From: an uncultured Clostridium sp.
GTDB taxonomy: Bacteria; Bacillota; Clostridia; Peptostreptococcales; Peptostreptococcaceae
Length of the DNA: 19,235 bases
Reading direction: 5' to 3'
Assembly: GCA_937944945.1 (NCBI GenBank)
Contig: CALEBD010000048.1
Span: 1-19,235 of the forward strand
Numbering within the stretch: the first letter of the stretch is position 1; each line of letters starts with the position of its first letter. A program made the translations under genes and the position numbers. Positions 7,129 through 15,294 of the stretch are shown here, piece by piece. Below the pieces are notes generated by a model. The model was not told the DNA's origin, did not search any database, and saw only the letters and a list, made by a program, of their open reading frames with translations.

Positions 7129-9471
7129 TTATGCATATACTGCACCATTAACTGCAATTTTGCTATTTGCCATATAACTTAAGCAATAGATATATCACGT
7201 CCCAGATAAATCATCTAATCCATCCATTTTAATAACATTACTTGCAGTAAATGTAAGTTTAGCACTACTTATAATAACTGAATCAGGATTGGTTGAAGAA
7301 AATCCATTTAAAGTTGATATAGCTTTTGATGTACCACAACTGTAACTATATCCTGCATCAACTGTTGAACTAGTCAACATTCTTACACTTAAAGGTTTTG
7401 AAGTACTAATAGATACTGCAGATGAACCTGTGTATGAAGTTCCATTAATTGTTAATGCATATGGATTAGGTAATGCAATAGGAATTTCAGGTAAATCTAT
7501 AGTAACTGCAGATGACCCATTAAAACTTTGTCCATTACTAAACTGTAAACTGTTCAATAGTCTTTTAGCGGTATTAGCAGTTCCTGAATATGTTCCTCCA
7601 CTAGTTCCAAAATCATAATCTCCATCTTTTCCTATACGAATTACCCCCTCTGTATTATAACCAATTCAAAATCCTTCTCCTGGAGTTGCTTCATTAATAT
7701 TAGTTACATTAATAGTATCTATAGTTTTTATTCCACCAAAAGTTTGATCTCCAGTAGTTACTACACCAGATTGTGTGGCAGAAGCTGAAGGGATTGCTCC
7801 AAATGAAACTGCACTCATTTCAGAACCAGTCAAAGAACCTGTTGGTCCTGCTGTTGTTCCATTAGTCCAAGCAAATGTTGTTGGATAATAATTTGTGTTA
7901 GTATCTGTTCAAGGTACATTTACATAGGCTTTCCCATGACTTAATTGTACAGCATAGTTTTTGTCCTCTGTTGTATATCCAATTTGAATTCCTCCATAAG
8001 TACTAGAGGTTGCAACAGGTATATATGCAGATATAGTTAATTTATTTTGTGTAGGAGTTAAAATTATATTACTTCCTGATACAAAATTTAAAACCTTACC
8101 AGCACTACCATTAAATGTATAAACAGAAGTGTCTTCAGCACTACCATTATTTATTTTTAATACAAATGGATTTAATACCTGATTGGCTTGTCCTGCAGTA
8201 ATGGCAGATTGATTTACCCATTTAGGAGCGCCATTTCCAGTTGATTGGAGGATTTGTCCTGAAGTTCCAATTTCTGTTGGGGCATAAATCATTGGAATAG
8301 ATGTTGCTACATTAGAATAAACCTGATAGCCAACCGCATTTACTTGAAGACTACGTAATGAAAGTGTAGGAGCTCCAGTTACTCCAGACCAAGGTACACT
8401 TGTAGCAGCCCCTGCAGTAAATACTTTAAATTTAGTAGCAAAAGTAGATGCAGATTCGGATACGCAGAAGTACATAGGACCTCCTGAACCAATCTGAACA
8501 ACATCTCCTTCTTGTATAGTTAAACTCATTGCAGCTGATTGGGACTCCACTACATATAATCTCTCCATTGCAGCCGCAGGAATTTTAGAAATAGGAATCT
8601 CAGGAAGTCTATCAGCATTAAGAGTTCCAGAAGTAATTTTAGATGCATCAAAACCATTTAATGTACTATTAATACTTACGTTGCTAGAACCATCAAAAGT
8701 AGCACTACCAGATACTGCTCCAGCTATTGCTATAACTCTTGGTGTAGCTAATTTTGTTGCAGTTTCCACATTTGTTTGTAAAGGATGAACGTGATCTTCT
8801 CTTGCGTATTTAGTTGAAGTACCAACTGCTGCTGTTCCAGATGCTTTAGGAGTAACTGTAGCTGCAGTTGGAATAGAAGAAGTATTAGCTTTAGCATTTA
8901 CTTGTCCTTGTAATTTAGCAAATGCATTTAAAATAGAATCAGTAGCAGTAATAGAGGCATTTGTTCCTGCAGGTAACTTTTCAAGTGTTTTTTCAGTTAT
9001 ATAAGTATCCTCTACATAACTTCTAACTATAGAATTTATATTATTATTATTTGCTATAGAAAGCGAATTATCTTCATCAAAAATATAAAGTTGTGTACTA
9101 TCATCGTAATATGCAACATATGTATTAATATCACTAGTACTACCTTGTAAAAGACTCATAAATGATGAGTTATCTATACTTGCTGAAAAAATTATAAAAT
9201 CTATAGCTCCTTCTAACTGAACTATATCTCCTACTTTTGCATTGTTTTTAAATAATGCAGCATAAGAAATATCTTCAGTAATTTTTAACATATCTCATGT
9301 TGTATTACTTTTATAAAAAGTACCATGAGTGTAAATCTCTTTAGTATCTTGAATAAAAGTAGTATAATTATAAAATGTATTACCTTCGTCTGCGGTTAAT
9401 GCAGGATTTGGAACATTAGCATTAAAAGCAGCCCTAGTTTTAAAATGTATGAATTTATTCTTAATTGCCAT
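7129..9471 (-). CDS. Tail fibre-like protein, 780 residues with four TGA Trp codons
   Basis: Runs from ATG 9471-9469 to TAA 7131-7129. TGA encodes Trp at 9297, 7911, 7668 and 7197 (residues about 59, 521, 602 and 759); under the standard code only separate fragments remain. The N-terminus (MAIKNKFIHFKTRAAF, then FIQDTKEIYTHGTFYKS) resembles the attachment region of Bacteroides phage fibres. The middle has an SGTLNADRLPEIP module, a YAREDHVHPLQT motif (HxH type) and beta-rich repeats. The C-terminal ~110 residues parallel the 660-residue protein: LPNPYAL, YTGSSA, KMDGLDDLSG and a final VNGAVYA. The strong terminator at 9507-9540 lies just upstream, so expression needs read-through or a promoter I do not see. 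Confidence 0.9.
7745..7870. repeat. Dispersed DNA repeat, copy 2 (in the 780-residue fibre gene)
   Basis: The blocks 7745-7776 and 7826-7870 are identical to 5782-5813 and 5863-5907. Spacing is the same in both copies while the sequence between differs, so the copies are collinear modules in paralogous genes. Confidence 0.85.
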
Positions 9472-9506
9472 AATAAACTAGTCTAATAAAAAAATTAAAA
9501 AAAAAT

Positions 9507-9540
9507 AAAAGGGAATAGGGATTATTCCCTATCCCCTTTT
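9507..9540 (-). terminator. Intrinsic terminator between two tail genes
   Basis: A 15-position stem (9507-9521 with 9526-9540) with one A/C mismatch and loop TTAT. On the minus strand it is followed by one A and then nine T. It lies 10 bases after the stop of the 539-residue gene and about 35 bases before the ATG of the 780-residue fibre gene. Partial termination could set the ratio of upstream to downstream tail proteins. Confidence 0.85.
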
Positions 9541-9549
9541 ACAAATATA

Positions 9550-11169
9550 TTATTCGAATTCTGCCCAAGTTAGTGCAGAATTAACAATAGAGTCAACATA
9601 AGCTTTTACATCACTGGCTTCAGCAAGACCTTTAGCACTTGAACTTGCACTAGCTACAGCTTGTAACATAGAAGTAACTGTTACTGTAGTTCCACTTTTA
9701 CTAGTTGCGATATAATTAGAATCAGTGCCATTAACTATCTGAATTGCAGTATCCGCTTTAGTACCTTGAGTAAAAGTTGCATAAGCACTTGATTCAGTAT
9801 AAGCTGCACTCTTAAGACCATTAACTGTACCTTTAAGCTGTTTACTAGACATGCTAAATTTAACTTGTCCATTAGTAGTATTAGCTGTATCTACAGTAAT
9901 AGCTCCAATTTGTCCTCCGAATGATTGAACACCTGAAGCCGCGGCTTGAGAAACTTTAGTATATAGATCTTCTAATGCCTCCTCCACAGTAGATCCTGCT
10001 GAAGATGTATTATAAACATATATATCATCTCCAACTAACTCAATATCTTCACTTAGTGCTTTACCATTTACTTTTCTTGTAGTTGGGACCTTTCCATTAA
10101 GAGCAGTATCAAGTCCAGAGATTTTAGAAATAGCTAAAGTAGGAATATCAGATTCCTCAAGATTTGCTCCAGCAGTTACTAAACCTTTGGCATCATAGGT
10201 AATCTTACACTTTGTACCTGCTGTAATATTTGCATTTGCAGTTACTTTTCCATCAACGGTTGTCGTTAAACTATTAAATGCAGTTAGAGTAGGCACTTCA
10301 GCTTTCTTAGCATAAGCAGATAGATCAATTGTTCCACCTAGCTTATCCCACATTCCTGTTTGACTTCCTGCACCAGCTTCAATTGCTACAAAGTTTGAAC
10401 CAGCTTCAAAAGCTTCTCCATTTAGAGTGCCTGCAGCAACTACATTATAAACATCGCCAATAACAACTCCTGTAAGGGCAGTAAGAGCTGAAGCATCATC
10501 TACAGAACCCTTCATCTTGTATACACTACCAACAGCAGAAGCTACTTTATTGTCAACTTCTTCTTTAGTGTACGTAGTAGCTTGAGGAGCTGCTGCATCA
10601 GCTGTAGCTTTAACTTCGTTAAGAGCAGTTGTAGTAGCTTTAGCAGCTAAGTCTGTAGTCAGACTAGTTACTTTACTTTGAGGAATTTCTCCTACAGCAA
10701 ATGTAACAGTACTAGTTCCAGATTGAGTAACTGTTGTACCATCTCCCTTATAAACAATAGCAGCAGGAATTTTGCTAATCTCAGTGTCTGTATATGATTT
10801 AGCTGCAGTTATAGCAGAAAGTTTCTCCGCTCCCACGTGTGCCTTTAGACCATAATAACTCTGTGTACTTGGAGTATCTCCAAGTGTTCCAATATTTAAC
10901 TTCTTTTCTAACTCTGTAGTAACTGCAGAAGCTGAGGCTACATCTGATAGATTTAGAGAGATCTCTTCTCCACTTTCATTAATAATTTTAAGAGTTTTAG
11001 CACTCTTATCCCAACTTGCAGACTTGACGCCATCACCGAATTTATCAACAGCAGTAGCACTTGTTGCTACTTTAATCATACCTGTTGATGTTTCAAAATA
11101 AATTCTACCAACTACAAGACCTGAAGCGGGAACTGTAGCAATTTTTTGAAAACTTAAATTTGTTGTCAT
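9550..11169 (-). CDS. Tail fibre/baseplate-like structural protein, TGG only
   Basis: A 539-residue protein from ATG 11169-11167 (MTTNLSFQKIATVP) to TAA 9552-9550. A longer in-frame GTG start at 11202 lies inside the hairpin and G tract and is rejected. The sequence is Ala/Ser/Thr/Val-rich with alternating beta and short helical parts. It contains the modules YTKEEVDNKVASAVG, GDVYNVVAAG and GMWDKLGGTIDLSAYAKK, the last matching the next gene upstream. It ends LTWAEFE, parallel to MYWTEVE there. All three Trp are TGG and there is no TGA, unlike the flanking genes. The A/T-rich leader just upstream holds a G9 tract. No enzymatic motif is seen; it is probably part of a fibre or baseplate. Confidence 0.88.
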   Translation of the reverse strand: MTTNLSFQKIATVPASGLVVGRIYFETSTGMIKVATSATAVDKFGDGVKSASWDKSAKTLKIINESGEEISLNLSDVASASAVTTELEKKLNIGTLGDTPSTQSYYGLKAHVGAEKLSAITAAKSYTDTEISKIPAAIVYKGDGTTVTQSGTSTVTFAVGEIPQSKVTSLTTDLAAKATTTALNEVKATADAAAPQATTYTKEEVDNKVASAVGSVYKMKGSVDDASALTALTGVVIGDVYNVVAAGTLNGEAFEAGSNFVAIEAGAGSQTGMWDKLGGTIDLSAYAKKAEVPTLTAFNSLTTTVDGKVTANANITAGTKCKITYDAKGLVTAGANLEESDIPTLAISKISGLDTALNGKVPTTRKVNGKALSEDIELVGDDIYVYNTSSAGSTVEEALEDLYTKVSQAAASGVQSFGGQIGAITVDTANTTNGQVKFSMSSKQLKGTVNGLKSAAYTESSAYATFTQGTKADTAIQIVNGTDSNYIATSKSGTTVTVTSMLQAVASASSSAKGLAEASDVKAYVDSIVNSALTWAEFE

Positions 11170-11189
11170 TTTATATTTTTGAGTTTTAA

Positions 11190-11198
11190 CCCCCCCCC
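11190..11198 (-). repeat. G9 homopolymer (minus strand) in the leader of the 539-residue tail gene
   Basis: Nine consecutive C on the plus strand, read as G9 in the transcript, about 20 bases upstream of the ATG at 11169. It forms part of the 3' arm of the adjacent hairpin. Such tracts are rare in DNA this AT-rich and are prone to slippage. Confidence 0.85.
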
Positions 11199-11218
11199 TC
11201 ACTAACGTGAGGAAGGGG
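11193..11218 (-). terminator. GC-rich hairpin between two tail genes, terminator-like but without U tract
   Basis: Stem CCTCAC (11197-11202) with GTGAGG (11207-11212), loop TAAC, extended by CCCC (11193-11196) with GGGG (11215-11218) past a 2-base bulge. It lies 11 bases after the TAA at 11230. On the minus strand it runs into more G and then TTAAAAC rather than a T run, so it may act as an mRNA-stabilising or leader structure rather than a terminator. Confidence 0.5.
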
Positions 11219-11229
11219 AAATTATTATT

Positions 11230-12390
11230 TTATTCAACTTCTGTCCAATACATATCTAATTTGCCATCGTCTCCAACTTTAATTGAAGATGAAGCTGATA
11301 CTAATTTAGATACATTTACAGCTAAAGCTCTAGAAGTACCTGTAACAGTAACAGTAATAGTCTTATCAGGACTTGTTAGTGATGTAATACCTCCTGCAAC
11401 AGCGGTTCTAATACTATCACTAAGAGCCTGCATACCAGCAGCGATTGTTTGATCTGCACCAATTTCAGCACCACCAGTAATGGAAACTCCAACTTTTACA
11501 GTTGAGCCTTTTATTCCACTAAGATCCAACTTAAGACCTTCGGCTGATTTTGATAGTGCTTCATTTGAAGCTGGATCTAACTTAACATCAATAACATTTT
11601 CTTCTGTAATTGAAACTGCATTACCAGGAGTTAATTCGTCTTGCTTACCTCCAATAGATGTTTGTAAAGATTCAATGTCAGATTTATTAGTTCTGATTTG
11701 ATTTAAATCAGTATCAGAAATTAAACCTGAACCTTCAACCTTATCAACTTTGTTATTAAGCTGATTAGTAACTGTAGTAATCTGTCCTTCTAAAGCGGTA
11801 TCAGCTGCTTCTAGTTCTGTTTTTGCTGCAGAAATTGCATCATCTACTTGTGTTTTTGTATAGTAGCCTGAAAGATCAATTGTACCTCCCAGAGGATCCC
11901 ACTGTGTGCCATCCCAAGCATAATTTGTACCTGCTGGAGTAGTACCATGAGCTCCAACTACATTCCAAACATCACCTTTCTTATTTCCCTTAGCAGGAAG
12001 TTCTTCATAAGTATCTTTAGTACCTTTGTAATCAAGAGCTGCAGCTACAGAAGCTTTTAGTTCATCTACAAGAGTTTTTAAAGCTTTACCTTGTGCTGCT
12101 GAAAGAGCTGCATCTGTTCTATCACTTTCAAGTGAATCAATAATCTCAACTACTTTTCCAGTAGCAACAGTTTCCCAAACTCTATTAGAACCATCAGGAT
12201 CAAACCCTTTAAGGATATATGCTGTCTTATTTTCTTTTACATAAACGAAAAGACCTTCTACTAACTGAATAGTAGGCATTGCGTCACGGTCAGCTAATGT
12301 AGCTTGAACCGTTCTATTATCTAATGGTAGATTCGCACCTAAATCAAAACCTGAACCTACCGAAATACCTTTACCAAAAAATTCTGCCAT
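11230..12390 (-). CDS. Tail fibre/baseplate-like protein with GDVWNV...LGGTIDLS module, TGG only
   Basis: A 386-residue protein from ATG 12390 to TAA 11230. The N-terminus is MAEFFGKGISVGSGFDLG. Residues 90-115 carry RTDAALSAAQGKALKTLVDE, a motif common in phage fibres. Residues about 138-185 hold GDVWNV, NYAWDGTQWDPLGG and TIDLSGYYTKTQVDDAI, a module repeated in the next gene and widespread in tail proteins. Helical linkers and a beta-rich C-terminus follow, ending MYWTEVE. The six Trp codons are all TGG. It starts two bases after the stop of the 373-residue gene. This is a structural part; its exact place in the tail is unknown. Confidence 0.9.
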   Translation of the reverse strand: MAEFFGKGISVGSGFDLGANLPLDNRTVQATLADRDAMPTIQLVEGLFVYVKENKTAYILKGFDPDGSNRVWETVATGKVVEIIDSLESDRTDAALSAAQGKALKTLVDELKASVAAALDYKGTKDTYEELPAKGNKKGDVWNVVGAHGTTPAGTNYAWDGTQWDPLGGTIDLSGYYTKTQVDDAISAAKTELEAADTALEGQITTVTNQLNNKVDKVEGSGLISDTDLNQIRTNKSDIESLQTSIGGKQDELTPGNAVSITEENVIDVKLDPASNEALSKSAEGLKLDLSGIKGSTVKVGVSITGGAEIGADQTIAAGMQALSDSIRTAVAGGITSLTSPDKTITVTVTGTSRALAVNVSKLVSASSSIKVGDDGKLDMYWTEVE

Positions 12391-12392
12391 AA

Positions 12393-13514
12393 TTAGTTAA
12401 AGTTTACATAGTAAGTACTAGGTTGCGTCATCTTACCAGATAAATATACTGTGTAATTAACAGCTTGACCATCTAAACCAGTAACCGAAACTGTACTAGT
12501 TGCATATGAACTAGTTACATCAAAGTTGTTACTGTCTTTAATATTTGAAACTGTCCATCCTTCGGGCGCTGCAAAACAGATGTATTGTTCAGAAATAGGA
12601 CCAGAAACTTTAATAGTTTTCTTTGCAGAAACTGTTTTAGTCATTCCTTTAATAACCTCTTCTGTAATTGCATTTGTAGAAACTAAACCTGAATAAGCTG
12701 CACGATAACCTGTTACAGTTATTTTTCCAGAATCTACACTTCCAGCAGCAAGTGGAGTTTGATAATTGTTTCCTTTTGAATCTTTAGGTTGAGGACCTTC
12801 TGCATAAGCTGCACGATAGTAGTAATCCATTGCACCATCTACTACTTTCTCTGGCAAAGATTCTACTTTACTTGAACCATATAGAATCTTAGAAGCTTCC
12901 ATATCCTGTGCATCAGCTCTATTGTTTTGTTTTTTTCCTGCTAGAGTAATCGCACCTGCATTAAAACTTACATTAAAGTTTGCCGCAGTAGGAGCATTTG
13001 CTCCAATTTCCTGAACATTCTGATAACTCTTTAAAGAGATACTTGCAGAAGGAGCAGTAAATGTGGGGTTAACTGTTGGGAAGATAAGAGTATCAAAGAT
13101 CTTATTATAACTCTTACCTGTAAGCTGTGCTACAGTTGTACCAGCATCAATACCTCCAAGTTTCTCTACAGTTGCTACTGTAGGATCTAATGAAGACTCA
13201 TAAGAACCACTTGCTGCAGGATCTAAACTTTCAAGTTTAGTTTTATCTTCCTTAGACATAAGACCGTCTGCAGTAACTGTAGCTTTACCTAGTAACAAAG
13301 TTGTAGAGGTGGAATCTGTATATGTAATTACAATTCCATTAGCATTGGCATTTAATGCTACATCTGATACTTTCTTATTAGAATCACCACCATACTCGGC
13401 GTTATTCATAATAATTTTCTTAGTATCAGTAGCAAAATAAATACCATCAGCATGTGTAATAGAATTATATGAAGCTGCTAGACCTCTATAAAATTTTACA
13501 ACATTATTAGCCAT
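12393..13514 (-). CDS. Tail-associated structural protein, TGG only
   Basis: A 373-residue protein from ATG 13514 to TAA 12393. It starts MANNVVKFYRGLAASYNSI and has GIYFATDTKKIIMNN, a pattern seen at the N-terminus of phage fibre and baseplate proteins. A helical linker (KEDKTKLESLDP) and Ser/Ala/Lys-rich beta segments follow. The C-terminal ~90 residues look like an Ig- or carbohydrate-binding-type beta domain (ISEQYICFAAPEGW, then TYYVNFN at the end). Its single Trp is TGG and no TGA is present. It lies between the recoded collagen-like fibre and the 386-residue protein with very short gaps, so it is in the same operon. Confidence 0.88.
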   Translation of the reverse strand: MANNVVKFYRGLAASYNSITHADGIYFATDTKKIIMNNAEYGGDSNKKVSDVALNANANGIVITYTDSTSTTLLLGKATVTADGLMSKEDKTKLESLDPAASGSYESSLDPTVATVEKLGGIDAGTTVAQLTGKSYNKIFDTLIFPTVNPTFTAPSASISLKSYQNVQEIGANAPTAANFNVSFNAGAITLAGKKQNNRADAQDMEASKILYGSSKVESLPEKVVDGAMDYYYRAAYAEGPQPKDSKGNNYQTPLAAGSVDSGKITVTGYRAAYSGLVSTNAITEEVIKGMTKTVSAKKTIKVSGPISEQYICFAAPEGWTVSNIKDSNNFDVTSSYATSTVSVTGLDGQAVNYTVYLSGKMTQPSTYYVNFN

Positions 13515-13531
13515 GTTTTAAAAATTAATTA

Positions 13532-15283
13532 TTAAACATCCTTTCAAATTGTTGAAGAAACTTTTTCAATTTTATCTTCTAATTTTTGTATCTGTTGATC
13601 CATTTCACTCTTAGTATAATAATCCTTTAAATCTACGGTTATTTGTCCACTTCCTCATTTTTCCCACATATATACATCTTCTGTAGTACTTGGAGAATGA
13701 ACAACAATATATTCTTCAAATAAGTCGGGAAGTACTGTCGATGTTGCAGGAATTATATATAATTTTCCTAACTTATCAACAGTTGGATCTCCTAACTCTT
13801 CAAAACTATTTGCGAATCTTATTTCAAATCCCGATATATTAGGAAAAGATTTTCAAGCAGTTTCAAATTGTTCTTGTGTAAGAGTACCACCAACAGCAAT
13901 ATAAGAATTGTATAAAAAGTCTTGAACTGAATATTCATCCATGGATTCATCACAAGGATCATATCAAATCTTATCGTGCTCTGGTTCGTTATTTGGAAAA
14001 TCAGATTGACATCCGATTGCTATATTTTCATCACCAGGATCTCCTTTTTCTCCCTGAGGAATTCCAAATTTAAGATTTGCATCACTAATATCTGGATTTA
14101 AATCAGTTACATAAGGTTGTGCATCTGGTGCTAATTTTTCTACTTCAGAAACTACAGTTACTGTAGCAGGTTTTCCTTTAGGAACTTTTACATTTAAAGC
14201 TCATTCTCTAGGAGCATTAGTTTTATCAATTACTAATGACGGATTTTGATCTCACTCAACAGTTTCAATAGTTCCTGCATTAAATCTAGGAAGAACAGAA
14301 CCAGTAGAAGTAATCACTTTACTTGATTCCATAGTTAATTCCAAATGACCTTCTGCATCACTAATATTAACTGATTTAATACTATCTCCTCTTAATTCTT
14401 CTAAATAGCATAGTGTAACCCATTCACTAGTAGGATCTCCTAAATATCCCCATAGAATTCTATCATCTGTTAAATTATCAGGATCTCCAAATTTTCTAAC
14501 AAGTGCAGGTGTTCTTCCAGAATCTCCTTTAGGTCCCTGAGGTCCTTGTGCTCCAGTAGCTCCAGTATTTCCCTTGTCGCCCTTGTCACCTTTGGCTTGT
14601 CCTAATTTAATTCATGATTTTGGTGGATCATTCTTATCATAAGAAACAAACCAATATCCGTCTTCAATTTTCAATTGAGGCGTTATACCATCTTCACCGT
14701 CTTCTCCAGGAATGCCAGGTGCTCCAGTAGCTCCTGTTAAACCTTCAGCTAAAACTCTTTGTCCACTATCGTCAAATATTCATTCAGTTTTTTCATTAAT
14801 AGATACTGTTCAATAATAATGATTATTAGATGTATCCTTTTTAATGCCGATAATAGGAGTATCTCCAGCGGGGCCTTTAAGATCACTTATTGAGGTTGAA
14901 CTTGGAGGAGTATTACTTTCTTTTCAAGAAAGTATTCCGTTATTAATCTCTGGAACTCATACTTTTCCTGTAGGTCCTTCAACTCCCGCCATTACAAAAG
15001 CTCAGAAAAGATTTGGTTTAATACCAATGATTTTATCATTTTCTCGAACTAATTCAGGCATATTTAACGAAGACGATGTATGACTTCTAATACAGGACAA
15101 TAGAGCTCCTTCAAATGATACAAAATCTACAATATATTCATCATTAAAATAGTGAGTATTTGTTATTCATTCTCCTGCCATCTTAAAGGAAGTTCCTTTA
15201 TAGAAGTCTCTTGAATTATAAGCTCCCACATATTCTCTTGAATTTTGTAAATCTGTAACAGGTAATATATTATTTTTCTTCAT
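13532..15283 (-). CDS. Collagen-like tail fibre protein, 583 residues with 13 TGA Trp codons
   Basis: Absent as one frame under the standard code, because 13 in-frame TGA codons break it. With TGA=Trp it runs from ATG 15283-15281 (MKKNNILPVTDLQNSREYVG) to TAA 13534-13532. The TGA codons begin at plus-strand positions 13544, 13655, 13853, 13964, 14201, 14252, 14612, 14780, 14810, 14924, 14957, 15002 and 15167. Only four Trp are TGG. The first ~100 residues are paralogous to the 1035-residue fibre: SRDFYKGTSFKMAGEW, HYFNDE and FEGALLSC. Collagen-like Gly-X-Y runs follow at about 180-198, 228-256 and near 411, and a YYTKSEMDQQIQ coiled-coil end. It is probably a trimeric fibre, the conserved N-terminus anchoring it to the tail. 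Confidence 0.9.
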
Positions 15284-15294
15284 AATAAAACTAA

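Noticed and set aside
9542..9549. TATATTTG as a promoter for the 780-residue fibre gene
   Set aside because: There is no TTTG-like box at 19-21 bases upstream, and the start site would fall inside the terminator hairpin.
9550..11202. GTG start at 11202 for the 539-residue gene
   Set aside because: It would translate through the hairpin and G9 tract. ATG at 11169 has an A/T-rich leader like the other genes and gives a typical N-terminus.
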